A stretch of DNA of 64,000 bases from Mesorhizobium sp. M1E.F.Ca.ET.045.02.1.1 (GCF_003952485.1 NZ_CP034447.1:7284391-7348390); one strand, 5' to 3'. Shown: positions 17,378-26,803, counted from the stretch's first letter. Made by a program: numbers and translations. Notes: generated by a model not told the origin, from the sequence alone.

Positions 17378-18937
17378 GTGCTGGATCAGACGCAGGTAGA
17401 ACGGCTCGAGGCAGAAGCGGTCAACTCCGCCAAGACGCGACAGCCGCTGTACACGGCGCGCAAGAAGATTTTCCCTAAGCGTGCATCCGGCCGTTTCCGC
17501 CAGTTCAAATGGGTGGTGATGGCGATCACGCTCGGCATCTATTATCTGACGCCCTGGCTGCGCTGGGACCGCGGACCTTTCGCTCCCGACCAGGCCGTTC
17601 TCCTCGATCTGGCGAACCGTCGTTTCTATTTCTTCTTCATCGAGATCTGGCCGCAGGAATTCTACTACGTCGCCGGCCTTCTCATGATGGCGGGCGTCGG
17701 TCTTTTCCTGATCACATCCACGGTCGGGCGAGCCTGGTGCGGCTACACCTGCCCGCAAACCGTCTGGGTGGACCTGTTCCTCGTCGTGGAACGCGCGATC
17801 GAAGGCGACCGCAATGCGCGAATGAAGCTGGAGGCCGCTCCCTGGACGGCCCGCAAGCTCTTCCTGCGCACAATCAAGCATGCCACCTGGCTCATCATTG
17901 GAGCGGCCACCGGCGGCGCCTGGATCTTCTACTTCGCCGACGCGCCGACGCTGCTGCGTGAAGTGGTCACCGGCACGGCCGCGCCCGTCGCCTATGTCAC
18001 GATCGCCGTCCTGACCGGCACCACCTATGTGTTCGGCGGACTGATGCGCGAGCAGGTCTGCACCTACATGTGCCCGTGGCCGCGCATCCAGGCGGCCATG
18101 CTCGACGAAAATTCGTTGACGGTGACATACAACGACTGGCGCGGCGAGCCGCGTTCGCGCCATGCCAAGAAGGCGGTGGCCGCCGGACAATCGGTCGGCG
18201 ACTGCGTCGACTGCAACGCCTGCGTCGCCGTCTGCCCGATGGGCATCGACATCCGCGATGGCCAGCAGTTGGAGTGCATCACCTGCGCGCTCTGCATCGA
18301 TGCCTGCGACGGCGTCATGGACAAGCTCGGCCGCGAGCGCGGGCTGATCTCCTACGCAACGCTGGCGGACTACAACGCCAACATGGCGCTGGCGACCGCC
18401 GGCGGCACCGGTCCGGTAAACCCGGCGCTTGTCAGGACGCCAAGCGGCAGCTTCGTCGACGGCCTGGCGCATTTCCATCTGGGCAAGATCTTCCGGTTGC
18501 GCACCTTCATCTACCTCGGCGCATGGTCGGCGATCGGGTTGGTGCTGGTCTATTCACTGCTGACGCGTGAGCGGCTGGAGCTGAATGTCCTGCACGACAG
18601 AAATCCGCAGTTCGTGACGCTTTCGGACGGCTCGATCCGGAACGGCTACACCGTCAAGCTGCTCAACATGGTCCCCGAGCCGAGGACGATCGAGGTTACC
18701 CTTGAAGGGCTCGACGACGCAGAAATGAGCATCGTCGGCATGGACCAGCCCGCGAGCCGCTCGTTTGCCACCCAGGTCGAACCCGATCGGCTGAAGATAC
18801 TCAAGGTCTTTGTTCGTCAACCGGCGGACCAGATCAAAAAGCCGGTTCAACACTTCGAATTCCGCATCGAGGACAAGGCAAGTTCCGAATCCGCCGAATA
18901 CACCGCCAGTTTCAACGCACCGGAGATCGGCAAATGA
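17378..18937 (+). CDS. fixG: FixG/CcoG membrane iron-sulphur protein
   Basis: A 519-residue inner-membrane protein needed for cbb3 assembly; CcoG is known as a cupric reductase that prepares Cu(I) for FixI. Five or so helices are seen. Two [4Fe-4S] motifs occur in DCVDCNACVAVCPMGIDIR and CITCALCIDACD, after the conserved WCGYTCPQTVWVD. The GTG at 17378 with TTGGAG 7 nt upstream is chosen; an upstream frame start at 17291 would lie inside the anaerobox. fixH overlaps its end by four bases. Confidence 0.94.
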   Translation: MLDQTQVERLEAEAVNSAKTRQPLYTARKKIFPKRASGRFRQFKWVVMAITLGIYYLTPWLRWDRGPFAPDQAVLLDLANRRFYFFFIEIWPQEFYYVAGLLMMAGVGLFLITSTVGRAWCGYTCPQTVWVDLFLVVERAIEGDRNARMKLEAAPWTARKLFLRTIKHATWLIIGAATGGAWIFYFADAPTLLREVVTGTAAPVAYVTIAVLTGTTYVFGGLMREQVCTYMCPWPRIQAAMLDENSLTVTYNDWRGEPRSRHAKKAVAAGQSVGDCVDCNACVAVCPMGIDIRDGQQLECITCALCIDACDGVMDKLGRERGLISYATLADYNANMALATAGGTGPVNPALVRTPSGSFVDGLAHFHLGKIFRLRTFIYLGAWSAIGLVLVYSLLTRERLELNVLHDRNPQFVTLSDGSIRNGYTVKLLNMVPEPRTIEVTLEGLDDAEMSIVGMDQPASRSFATQVEPDRLKILKVFVRQPADQIKKPVQHFEFRIEDKASSESAEYTASFNAPEIGK

Positions 18938-19449
18938 ACACCCATGCACGAAAGCCGCGCGAGTTCACCGGCAGGCATATGCTGATCTCCATCCTTGCCT
19001 TCTTCGGGGTGGTGATCGGGGTCAATGTCACGATGGCCACACTCGCGCGCAAGAGCTGGACCGGGCTGGTCGTTGAGAACACCTATGTCGCCAGCCAGCA
19101 GTTCAACGAGGAAGCCAGGAAAGGAAGGGCGCAGGCAGCGCTCGGCTGGACGGGCAGGCTGACCATCGCCTCCGGCGACGTCCGCTACAGCCTTGTCGAC
19201 GCCCAGGGCAAGCCGGTGCCGCTGCATGGCGTCAGGATGCTGTTCCGGCACCCGGCTTACGAAGCCGAGGACGAAGCCGTCACACTTGCCGCGGCGGCCG
19301 GCGGCACGCCTGCGAACACGCAGGAGTTTGCCGCCCGGCACACGCCGAAGGACGGCGTCTGGATCATCGAGATCGATGCCGACGCCGGATTGACGGCGCC
19401 GTTTCGCGATGTTCGCCGCATCATAATCTCGAAAGGAGCACTGCAATGA
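18934..19449 (+). CDS. fixH: FixH cbb3 assembly protein
   Basis: A 171-residue protein with one N-terminal membrane helix (MLISILAFFGVVIGVNVTMA) and a periplasmic domain with the family segment NTYVASQQFNEEA. FixH/CcoH is needed for stable cbb3 assembly. ATGA overlaps join it to fixG before and fixI after, indicating coupled translation. Confidence 0.93.
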   Translation: MNTHARKPREFTGRHMLISILAFFGVVIGVNVTMATLARKSWTGLVVENTYVASQQFNEEARKGRAQAALGWTGRLTIASGDVRYSLVDAQGKPVPLHGVRMLFRHPAYEAEDEAVTLAAAAGGTPANTQEFAARHTPKDGVWIIEIDADAGLTAPFRDVRRIIISKGALQ

Positions 19450-21731
19450 GCTGCTGCGCGCCGGGAGCCGAAATGGCCTTGGACGTCGTCAATGCAGCGT
19501 CCGCCTCGCCGTCGAGCGACGAGATCAAGCTCGCCAGCCGCTCTCTGGGCGGCGGCGTGCACCAGACCGAGCTGTCGGTACCGACAGTCCACTGCGGGGC
19601 TTGCATTCAGGCGATCGAGACCGCTCTCGCCAAGGTCGAGAACGTTGAGTCCGCCCGTGTCAATCTTTCGACCAAGCGCGTCTCGGTGCGCTGGCGTGGA
19701 GACAGCGTCCCGCCATTGTTCGCCGTGCTCGGCCGGCTCGGCTACCAGGCACATCTGTTCGACCCGGACATTCACGAGAAGGACAAAACCCTTTCGGAGT
19801 TGATCCGGGCCGTCGCGGTCGCAGGCTTCGCAGCCGGCAACATCATGCTGCTTTCGGTGTCGGTCTGGTCCGGAGCCGAAGGCGCGACGCGGGATCTGTT
19901 TCACTGGATATCCGCGCTGATCGCCATCCCGGCGCTCGCCTTCGCCGGCGGAATCTATTTCCGTTCCGCCGCGAACGCACTTCGCCATGGCCGGATGAAC
20001 ATGGATGTGCCGATCGCGGTGGGTGTGTCCCTGGCTTACGCGATGAGCCTCTATGAGACCATCAATCACGGCGAGCATGCCTATTTCGACGCCTCGGTGT
20101 CGCTGCTCTTTTTCCTGCTGATCGGCCGCACGCTGGATCATGTGATGCGGGAACGGGCACGCACGGCCGTCAACGGCCTGTCGAGACTCGCGGCACGGGG
20201 CTCGGTGGTGCTGCGGGAAGACAATACGCGCGAATACGTGCCCGTCGCCGAACTCATGCCAGGAATGCGCCTGCTTATCGCGGCCGGAGAAAGGATACCG
20301 GTCGACGGCGATATACTCAGCGGCAATTCCGACCTCGATTGCTCGCTCGTCTCCGGCGAAAGCACGCCCAAGGCCGTGGGTGCCGGGGCACATGTCCAGG
20401 CCGGAACGCTCAACCTCACCGGCCCGCTGACGATGCAGGCGACCGCCGCCGCGAAGGATTCCTTCCTGGCCGAAATGGTTCGGCTGATGGAGGCCGCCGA
20501 AGGCGGCCGCTCGCAATACAGAAGGATTGCCGACCGGGTGTCGGCACTCTACGCGCCGGTGGTTCATATCGCCGCCTTTGCGACGTTCATCGGCTGGATG
20601 GTGGCGTCCGGCGACTGGCACCGCGCCGTCACCATCGCCATCGCCGTGCTCATCATCACTTGCCCCTGCGCTCTCGGCCTTGCGGTGCCGATCGTTCAGG
20701 TCGTGGCGGCCCGGCGCCTGTTCGAAGCCGGGGTCATGGTCAAGGATGGCTCGGCCCTGGAGCGTCTCGCCGCGATCGATACGGCGGTGTTCGACAAGAC
20801 CGGAACGCTGACTTTAGGACAGCCAAGGCTGGTCAACGCATCCGAGATCGATCCGACCATGCTCGCGATGGCCGCCGACATAGCGGCTCATTCGCGGCAT
20901 CCGTTTTCAAAGGCTATTGCCGCCTATGCGGGCTTTGCCGGTCAGCCCAAGCTCGACTCGGTGCGAGAAGAACCCGGCTTCGGCGTCGAAGCGGCCGCTG
21001 GAGATGACATCTGGCGCCTCGGCCGACGCGGATGGGCCGGCTGGAAGGCCCGGACCGGCGGCGAAGGCAAGATCGGCGGCTATGGCGGCACGGTGCTTTC
21101 GAGGAATGGCAGCATCGTCGCATGCTTCGCTTTCGAGGATGCGGCTCGATCGGACGCCCAGGCGGCGATTCAGCAGCTGAAGGGCGCCGGCGTGTCGGTG
21201 GATATGCTGTCCGGCGATACCGAGAAAGCCTGCAGCCAGGTTGCCACCGCATTGGGAATTGAAAGTTTCGTGCCGGCGCTGCTGCCCTCGGGAAAGGTCG
21301 AGTGGATCGAGTCGCTGACCCGCGCGGGACACAAGGTGCTGATGGTGGGCGACGGCCTCAACGACACACCGGCGCTGCGAGCGGCACATGTCTCGATCGC
21401 CCCCGCGACCGCGGCCGATATCGGCCGCCAGGCCGCGGACTTCGTCTTCCTGCGCGAGAGCCTTCAGGCAGTTCCCCTTGCCGTCGATATCTCTCGGAAG
21501 GCCGGCCGGCTCATTCGCCAGAACATCGCCGTCGCGATCGTCTACAACGCCCTTGCCGTGCCGATCGCCATTCTCGGATATGTGACGCCGCTCATCGCGG
21601 CGATCGCCATGTCCGCCTCCTCGCTGATCGTGATCGGCAACGCGATGCGGCTTCAGGCTACGGTGAAAGCGGTGCCGGAAGTGCTTCGGACCCGGCGCCG
21701 CACGGACACCGTGGAAGCGACCCATCCATGA
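19446..21731 (+). CDS. fixI: Copper-transporting P-type ATPase for cbb3 assembly
   Basis: A 761-residue P1B ATPase. An N-terminal metal-binding domain has VHCGACIQAIE. The membrane metal site is CPCALG, the phosphorylation site DKTGTLT, and the HP motif HSRHPFSKA, followed by GDGLNDTPAL. The first residues, MSCCAPGAE, hold two more cysteines, usual for FixI/CtpA-type pumps. It supplies copper for the FixN active site and does not serve copper resistance. ATGA overlaps link it to fixH and fixS. Confidence 0.95.
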   Translation: MSCCAPGAEMALDVVNAASASPSSDEIKLASRSLGGGVHQTELSVPTVHCGACIQAIETALAKVENVESARVNLSTKRVSVRWRGDSVPPLFAVLGRLGYQAHLFDPDIHEKDKTLSELIRAVAVAGFAAGNIMLLSVSVWSGAEGATRDLFHWISALIAIPALAFAGGIYFRSAANALRHGRMNMDVPIAVGVSLAYAMSLYETINHGEHAYFDASVSLLFFLLIGRTLDHVMRERARTAVNGLSRLAARGSVVLREDNTREYVPVAELMPGMRLLIAAGERIPVDGDILSGNSDLDCSLVSGESTPKAVGAGAHVQAGTLNLTGPLTMQATAAAKDSFLAEMVRLMEAAEGGRSQYRRIADRVSALYAPVVHIAAFATFIGWMVASGDWHRAVTIAIAVLIITCPCALGLAVPIVQVVAARRLFEAGVMVKDGSALERLAAIDTAVFDKTGTLTLGQPRLVNASEIDPTMLAMAADIAAHSRHPFSKAIAAYAGFAGQPKLDSVREEPGFGVEAAAGDDIWRLGRRGWAGWKARTGGEGKIGGYGGTVLSRNGSIVACFAFEDAARSDAQAAIQQLKGAGVSVDMLSGDTEKACSQVATALGIESFVPALLPSGKVEWIESLTRAGHKVLMVGDGLNDTPALRAAHVSIAPATAADIGRQAADFVFLRESLQAVPLAVDISRKAGRLIRQNIAVAIVYNALAVPIAILGYVTPLIAAIAMSASSLIVIGNAMRLQATVKAVPEVLRTRRRTDTVEATHP

Positions 21732-21886
21732 CCACGCTTGTCTATCTCATTCCCGTGGCCCTGTTCTTGGGAGCGCTCGGTCTGTCCTGCTTCCTGTGGG
21801 CATTGCGAAGCGGCCAATACGAGGATCTCGACGGAGCCGCGGAGCGGATACTGATCGAGCCCGATGACCGGCCCGACAAAGGCTGA
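21728..21886 (+). CDS. fixS: FixS cbb3 maturation protein
   Basis: A 52-residue protein with one membrane helix (LIPVALFLGALGLSCFLWAL) and the family tail SGQYEDLDGAAERIL. It overlaps fixI by ATGA and ends the fixGHIS unit. FixS/CcoS is needed for cofactor insertion into FixN. Confidence 0.92.
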   Translation: MTTLVYLIPVALFLGALGLSCFLWALRSGQYEDLDGAAERILIEPDDRPDKG

Positions 21887-21894
21887 CGATCAAA

Positions 21895-21908
21895 CTGACG
21901 CAGATCAA
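21895..21908. promoter_or_regulatory. Variant FNR/FixK box before the CBS-BON gene
   Basis: CTGACGCAGATCAA has C in place of the first T of the consensus. A partial copy (CTGACGATCAAA) stands just before it. It lies 51 bp before the gene start. Confidence 0.5.
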
Positions 21909-21958
21909 AGCGCTGCCGTTCCCGGCGCTTCAAAAAGGGGCCTGATGGAGAGCAGGAA

Positions 21959-22660
21959 ATGCCGATGCAAGCCCAGGCCATCATGACAACGCCGGTGATC
22001 TCAATCGATGCTTCGGCCTCGATCGCCAAAGCGGCCGATCTGATGCTGACCAGGAAAATCAGTTGTCTGCCGGTCACACGCGACGGCGCCATGGCCGGGA
22101 TCATAAGCGAAGGCGACTTCCTGCGCCGTCAAGAGCTCGGCACCCAGCGTGTTCGTCCTCGCTGGCTGGAATTTCTGGCTGGCCCCGGCAAGGTCGCCGA
22201 TGAATATGTCCACGCGAACGGACGCCGCGTAGGCGAGGTGATGACGACAGAAGTCGTCTCCGCGCCGCCAGGCACGTCGCTTGCCGAGATCGTCGAATTG
22301 ATGGCTCGCCACGACATCAAGACTGTACCTATCGTCGAGGCCGGCAAAATCGTCGGCATCGTCACCCGCTCGGATTTGTTGCGGGCCCTGCTTCGGATCC
22401 TGCCCAAATCAAGCGCGGCGACCGCCGATGACGAGTTGATACGCAGGACCATTGTGGCCGAGCTGCAGCAGCAGTCCTGGAGCGGGGGCGACCTGATCGG
22501 CGTTACCGTCGACAAGGGCGTCGTCGAATTGAATGGCGCGATTTTCGACGAGCGTCAGCGAAAGGCCGCCATCGTTGCCGCCGAGAATGTCGCCGGCGTC
22601 AAGAAAGTTACGGACAAACTGTTCTGCGCTGGCCCTCTGTCGGTCGTGCTTGTCTCCTAG
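21959..22660 (+). CDS. CBS-domain pair with BON domain
   Basis: A 233-residue soluble protein. Two CBS domains cover about residues 5-60 (MTTPVISIDASASIAKAADLM) and 83-140 (MTTEVVSAPPGTSLAEIVELM), and a BON domain covers about 160-230 (GVTVDKGVVELNGAIFDE). CBS pairs bind adenine nucleotides; BON domains bind phospholipid or other ligands. It is found next to fix or stress genes in several rhizobia, but its task is unknown. Sitting right after fixGHIS with its own box, it may report energy charge under low oxygen. ATG at 21965 is an equally good start. Confidence 0.85.
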   Translation: MPMQAQAIMTTPVISIDASASIAKAADLMLTRKISCLPVTRDGAMAGIISEGDFLRRQELGTQRVRPRWLEFLAGPGKVADEYVHANGRRVGEVMTTEVVSAPPGTSLAEIVELMARHDIKTVPIVEAGKIVGIVTRSDLLRALLRILPKSSAATADDELIRRTIVAELQQQSWSGGDLIGVTVDKGVVELNGAIFDERQRKAAIVAAENVAGVKKVTDKLFCAGPLSVVLVS

Positions 22661-22699
22661 GGTGGCTCATAGTTTCACGGAAACGCAGAACCCCTCTAT

Positions 22700-22761
22700 C
22701 TCCTTGTTTTCACGCAATTCCGGACGGAAAACCGTTACACACTTTTCCTGGAATTGCTCTA
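22700..22761. repeat. TAGAGCAATT intergenic repeat, copy 3
   Basis: Reads TGTTTTCACGCAATTCCGG and ends GGAATTGCTCTA, which on the minus strand gives the LysE-type gene its TAG. The outer hairpin part of copy 1 is absent. Confidence 0.8.
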
Positions 22762-23307
22762 GATCGCCGCTGCGGCCAATAACGGTCGCAGCAACAACAG
22801 GGCGAATCCAAGAAGGGCCGCGCCGGCAACCTTGTCCGCCATGCTCCTGCCTCCGCGTAGCCGCTTGCCGAACAAAAGCCAGAGCGATCCCGTGGCTGCC
22901 GTCATCCCAAGGAGCACGATCCAGTAGGCGCCCAAAACGTGCGGCTTGGCATTCATCGGCACCATCGCCAGGCAGTAGATAAACGCCTTCGGATTGAGGG
23001 CGGTGGTTGCCAGCACCGAAAGGCTGTCGCCGCTTTCGGATACGTTGATCGGGTTGCTGGCCATCAAACGCAGGCCCAGAACCACAAGCCACCCGGCTGC
23101 GATCAGTTTGAGTATCTGGATGGCGTCAGCCGGCATCAATGGGCGTAACGAAAGCCAGAGCGCCGCCGCGATCCCGTATCCGCATGCTTGCGCGGCCAGG
23201 AGCGTAATCGCCCTCTTTCGCTTGACCGCCCCCGCCATCAGGAGAGCGTTGGTCGGCCCTGGCGCGGCAAAGAGCAGAAACGCTTCGAGAAGAAATAGAC
23301 CGTTCAA
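22759..23307 (-). CDS. LysE/RhtB-family amino-acid exporter
   Basis: A 182-residue membrane protein with about five to six helices. The family N-terminus LFAAPGPTNALLM near residue 13 matches the PGP motif of LysE/RhtB exporters. It is slightly shorter than the usual 200-210 residues. The substrate is not predictable. It lies 64 bp after the USP gene on the same strand and ends in repeat copy 3. Confidence 0.82.
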   Translation of the reverse strand: MNGLFLLEAFLLFAAPGPTNALLMAGAVKRKRAITLLAAQACGYGIAAALWLSLRPLMPADAIQILKLIAAGWLVVLGLRLMASNPINVSESGDSLSVLATTALNPKAFIYCLAMVPMNAKPHVLGAYWIVLLGMTAATGSLWLLFGKRLRGGRSMADKVAGAALLGFALLLLRPLLAAAAI

Positions 23308-23371
23308 TCTGCCTGACCCCGTGGATGCGGATCCATCATCCGCAAAAGCTGCGCGAACGCCACCCGAAGCT

Positions 23372-24181
23372 TCAATAGGACATCAAGCGGTTGATGCCGG
23401 ACTGCTGAATCAGCGTCCGCGTAACACCGCCGAAGGCCCATTCCCTCAGCCGGCTGTGGCCGTAGGCGCCCGTCACGATCAGGTCGGCATGGATCGAGCG
23501 CGCAAATGCCGTAAGGCTGTCGCCGTCCGCCTCGCCGGAGATCACTTCGGTTCGCGCCGTGATGCCGTGATGCTCCAGAAATACCGCGACGTCGGCGAGG
23601 CTGTTGCGAACTTCTTCTCCGGAGACGGGTTCCATCGTGGCGACGACCACTTCGTTGGCCCTGGCCAGGAACGGCAAGGAGTCGGACAAGGCCCTGCGGG
23701 CTTCCCTGCTGTCCTTCCAGGCGACAAGGACAGTCTTTCCCAAAAGGTGCTCGGCATTGCTCGCGGCGACCAGCACCGGGCGGCCAGCGCCGAGCACGAG
23801 GCTTCCGATATCGACGGCGCGAAAGACATCCTCCCCTCCATCACCGGTCACGATAAGGTCGGCCGAACGGGCGGCTATGCCGAGAACACGTGTCGGACCG
23901 CAGATGTACTGCGTCCATTCACTGCTTATCGAGGCCGGGACAAGCTTCTCGAAAATGTCGCGCAGTTCGGCAAGACGCTTCTCGATTTCGGTGCGAGCTA
24001 TCTGCATGACCTCGCCTTCGTAGACCAGGCCTTCTCCCGTCGACACCAAGGGCGGAACGTCCGCGGCAGCGAGGCCGACGAGGTGAGCATCAAAGCGCTG
24101 CGCGAGTTCCGTTGCCAGCTTTATGATCGGCGCGGGGTTTGCATCAACGGCCAGATTGACGACTATCGTTTTGTAGGACAT
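23372..24181 (-). CDS. Tandem universal stress protein
   Basis: A 269-residue protein with two Usp domains: the first starts YKTIVVNLAVD, and the second (after LGKTVLVAWKDSREA) ends with DLIVTGAYGHSRLREWAFGG, holding the G2XG9GS/T-like nucleotide loop. AAGGTG 7 nt upstream supports the ATG at 24181 over an upstream ATG at 24217. Its promoter region is shared with fixL and contains a perfect anaerobox, so it is probably induced at low oxygen. Confidence 0.88.
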   Translation of the reverse strand: MSYKTIVVNLAVDANPAPIIKLATELAQRFDAHLVGLAAADVPPLVSTGEGLVYEGEVMQIARTEIEKRLAELRDIFEKLVPASISSEWTQYICGPTRVLGIAARSADLIVTGDGGEDVFRAVDIGSLVLGAGRPVLVAASNAEHLLGKTVLVAWKDSREARRALSDSLPFLARANEVVVATMEPVSGEEVRNSLADVAVFLEHHGITARTEVISGEADGDSLTAFARSIHADLIVTGAYGHSRLREWAFGGVTRTLIQQSGINRLMSY

Positions 24182-24244
24182 GCGGGCACCTTGCTCGATG
24201 CGGAAAGTCTGCGTCATTTTGCAGTGTGTTGGAGGTGCAGTGCC

Positions 24245-24258
24245 TTGATACCGATCAA
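24245..24258. promoter_or_regulatory. FNR/FixK anaerobox between usp and fixL
   Basis: TTGATACCGATCAA is a perfect match, 63 bp from usp and 83 bp from fixL. It could drive either or both. Confidence 0.75.
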
Positions 24259-24341
24259 AATCGCCGCAGCGACTGTTTGGCGGGTAAAAAGATGAGTGCT
24301 ACATCATCGACCGCTGCTGTACTTCAATCCGGAGAATGCTC

Positions 24342-25937
24342 GTGAGCAAAAAGGGAGAAGCTTCACCCGAAGCCATCGCCGCGGCACTTCCGGTATCCGG
24401 CGATGAAATGGGGCGAGACTACCTGCCGGAACCTGAGCTTCTCGCGCTGATGTTCGAGCAGGCTCCTGGCTTCATGACCGTGCTCAGCGAGCCGGGCCAC
24501 GTTTTCCAGTTGACCAATGCCGCTTATCAACGGCTGATCGGCCGGCGGCAGGTCATCGGCAAGTCGGTCAGCGAAGCCTTGCCCGAGCTCGAGGGCCAGG
24601 GGTTCTTCGAATTGCTCGACCGTGTCAGCGAAACCGGCGAGCCCTATGTCGGCCGCAATGCCAAAATCGTCCTGCGCAACCCTGAAACCGGCCTCGCGGA
24701 GGAGCGTATCCTCGACTTCGTCTACCAGCCCATCAGAGCCAAGGACGGCCGGATCACCGCGATCTTCGTTCAGGGCACGGATGTCAGCGACCTGTCGTTC
24801 GCCAACGCTGCATTGCAGTTGCGCGAGGATCACCTGCGTTCGATCCTGGCGACAGTGCCCGACGCGATGATCGTCATCGACGAACGCGGCCTTATCCAAT
24901 CCTTCAGCACGGCGGCCGAGACGTTGTTCGGCTACAAGGCCAGCGAAGTCATCGGTCAAAACGTCAGGTTGCTGATGCCCTCGCCATACCGGAATGAGCA
25001 TGACGCATATTTGCAGCGTTACCTGACGACGGGAGAGCGCCGCATCATCGGGCTGGGCCGCACGGTAACCGGAATGCGCAAGGACGGATCGACCTTTCCG
25101 ATGGAACTCGCGGTCGGTGAAATGCATCCGGGAACGGGCCGCTTCTTCACCGGCTTCTGCCGCGACCTGACGGAACGCCATAAAACGGAAGCCAGGATGC
25201 AGGAACAGCAGCAGGAACTGCTTCACATGGCGCGGTTCACCGCGCTCGGCGAAATGGCCTCGACGCTGGCGCATGAGATAAACCAGCCGCTGACGGCCAT
25301 CACGAACTATCTCAAAGGCAGCCGCCGCCTCCTCGAGAAGAGCAAGGACGACAATGCCGCCATGTTGCAGGAGGCTGTCGAGAAGGCTGCCGACCAGGCC
25401 TTGCGCGCCGGCGACGTCATCCGCCGTCTCAGGGATTTTGTCGCCAGGGGTGAAAGCGAGCATACGGTGGAACGTCTGCCAACGCTCATCGACGACGCCT
25501 CGTCGCTCGCCCTGGTTGGCGCCAAGGAAGCGGACGTGCGCGTCAGTTACGATCTCGATCCAGCGGCCGAGCTTGTATTGACCGACAGAATCCAGATCGA
25601 GCAGGTATTGCTGAACCTGATGAGAAACGCCGTGGAGGCCATGCACGGTGCGCCACGTCGGGAATTGCATGTCGCAACCAAAGCGCGGCGCGATGGCATG
25701 ATGGAGGTTGGCGTCATCGACACCGGCCCGGGGCTGGCGCCAGAGGTTTCGGCGCAGCTCTTCCAGCCTTTCGTGACCACCAAGAAGCACGGGATGGGTG
25801 TCGGCCTGTCCATTTGTCGCACTATCGTCGAGTCCCACGGTGGTCATATCTGGGCAGAGTCGCCACCCGGCGGTGGCACCGCGTTTCGGTTCACGCTGCG
25901 CGCTGTAGAAAAGGAAGAGGTTGCCAGTGGCCAATGA
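24342..25937 (+). CDS. fixL: FixL oxygen-sensing haem PAS histidine kinase
   Basis: A 531-residue soluble kinase with two PAS domains. The second is the haem PAS: proximal His at about residue 220 ([12 protein letters not shown]), then the FixL segment [15 protein letters not shown] with the distal Arg near 240. The kinase core has an H-box [16 protein letters not shown] (His about 311), then N and G boxes ([30 protein letters not shown]). No membrane helices, unlike S. meliloti FixL. A GTG at 24342 with GGAG 7 nt upstream is preferred; the ATG at 24336 is only one base from that GGAG. fixJ overlaps its end. Confidence 0.93.
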   Translation: MSKKGEASPEAIAAALPVSGDEMGRDYLPEPELLALMFEQAPGFMTVLSEPGHVFQLTNAAYQRLIGRRQVIGKSVSEALPELEGQGFFELLDRVSETGEPYVGRNAKIVLRNPETGLAEERILDFVYQPIRAKDGRITAIFVQGTDVSDLSFANAALQLREDHLRSILATVPDAMIVIDERGLIQSFSTAAETLFGYKASEVIGQNVRLLMPSPYRNEHDAYLQRYLTTGERRIIGLGRTVTGMRKDGSTFPMELAVGEMHPGTGRFFTGFCRDLTERHKTEARMQEQQQELLHMARFTALGEMASTLAHEINQPLTAITNYLKGSRRLLEKSKDDNAAMLQEAVEKAADQALRAGDVIRRLRDFVARGESEHTVERLPTLIDDASSLALVGAKEADVRVSYDLDPAAELVLTDRIQIEQVLLNLMRNAVEAMHGAPRRELHVATKARRDGMMEVGVIDTGPGLAPEVSAQLFQPFVTTKKHGMGVGLSICRTIVESHGGHIWAESPPGGGTAFRFTLRAVEKEEVASGQ

Positions 25938-26538
25938 TGTCGTGCATGTCGTCGACGACGATGTCGATGTTCGCAAATCGCTGGGCTTCCTGCTCGCGAC
26001 GGCCGACTTTGCCGTGCGCCTGCATGAATCGGCAACTGCGTTCCTGGCGACGGAACCGAAGGAGATCGACGGCTGCATCGTCACCGACGTGCGCATGCCC
26101 GGCATCGACGGCATCGAATTCCTGCGGCAACTGAAAGCCCGTGGCCTGAGCGTGCCCGTAATCGTGATGACGGGGCATGCCGATGTCGCCCTGGCCGTCC
26201 AGGCGATGAAGGAAGGCGCCTCCGACTTCATCGAGAAGCCGTTCGACGACGAGGTGCTCGTCGATGCAATTCGCTCTGCCCTGGACAACCGAAGTCAAGC
26301 GGTAGCCACGCACCCGCAATCGGCCGAGATCCGGAAGAACCTTGCCACCCTGTCAGAGCGGGAGCGCCAGGTGCTCGACGGGCTTGTCTCCGGGTTGCCG
26401 AACAAAACGATTGCCTATGATCTCGGGATCAGTCCACGCACGGTCGAAATCCATCGCGCCAACGTTATGAGCAAGATGGGCGCCGGCAGCCTTTCGCACC
26501 TGGTGCGCATGGCCCTGATCGCTGAACCCAAACCTTAG
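25927..26538 (+). CDS. fixJ: FixJ response regulator
   Basis: A 203-residue regulator: receiver domain with Asp54 in [11 protein letters not shown], phosphorylated by FixL, and a LuxR-type helix-turn-helix end ([20 protein letters not shown], then [18 protein letters not shown]). GTG at 25927 follows AGGAAGAGG by 6 nt and overlaps fixL by 11 bases; a TTG six bases earlier is less likely. The known target is a fixK promoter, which lies outside this window. The stop TAG is the first part of repeat copy 4. Confidence 0.94.
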   Translation: MANDVVHVVDDDVDVRKSLGFLLATADFAVRLHESATAFLATEPKEIDGCIVTDVRMPGIDGIEFLRQLKARGLSVPVIVMTGHADVALAVQAMKEGASDFIEKPFDDEVLVDAIRSALDNRSQAVATHPQSAEIRKNLATLSERERQVLDGLVSGLPNKTIAYDLGISPRTVEIHRANVMSKMGAGSLSHLVRMALIAEPKP

Positions 26539-26583
26539 AGCAATTCCGGGAAAAGTGCGCAGCGGTTTTCCGTCCGGAATTGC
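26536..26583. repeat. TAGAGCAATT intergenic repeat, copy 4
   Basis: TAGAGCAATTCCGGG at fixJ's stop, through GCGGTTTTCCGTCCGGAATTGC. It has the same orientation as copy 1 relative to the gene it ends, and folds into a hairpin because GCAATTCCGG and CCGGAATTGC are inverse. Confidence 0.8.
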
Positions 26584-26587
26584 CGCC

Positions 26588-26803
26588 TTAAGACAGGTTT
26601 CGAAGCGAAGCCGTCTTATCTTTTCGGAGGTCCCAGTCGCGCCAGTGGGTCGGCCGGATATCGACGCGCGCACCGGTAACGGCATCCCGCCACCCTTCCC
26701 GACCTCTTTCGCAAGGAAATACAAGCGCGTGCAAGCCATCCTCGTCCAGAACGGCTAGTTCGAGGCTACGGCCAAACGGAGCACTTGCTATTGGATTCCA
26801 CAT
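26588..26803 (-). CDS. Conserved small protein starting MWNPI
   Basis: A 71-residue soluble protein. It begins MWNPIASAPFGRSLELAVLD, a start shared by short uncharacterised rhizobial proteins that resemble the beginning of DUF551. The middle has HALVFPCERG and the end PTHWRDWDL, both conserved in those proteins from memory. Function is unknown. It is convergent with fixJ and separated from hemA by 260 bp. Confidence 0.65.
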   Translation of the reverse strand: MWNPIASAPFGRSLELAVLDEDGLHALVFPCERGREGWRDAVTGARVDIRPTHWRDWDLRKDKTASLRNLS

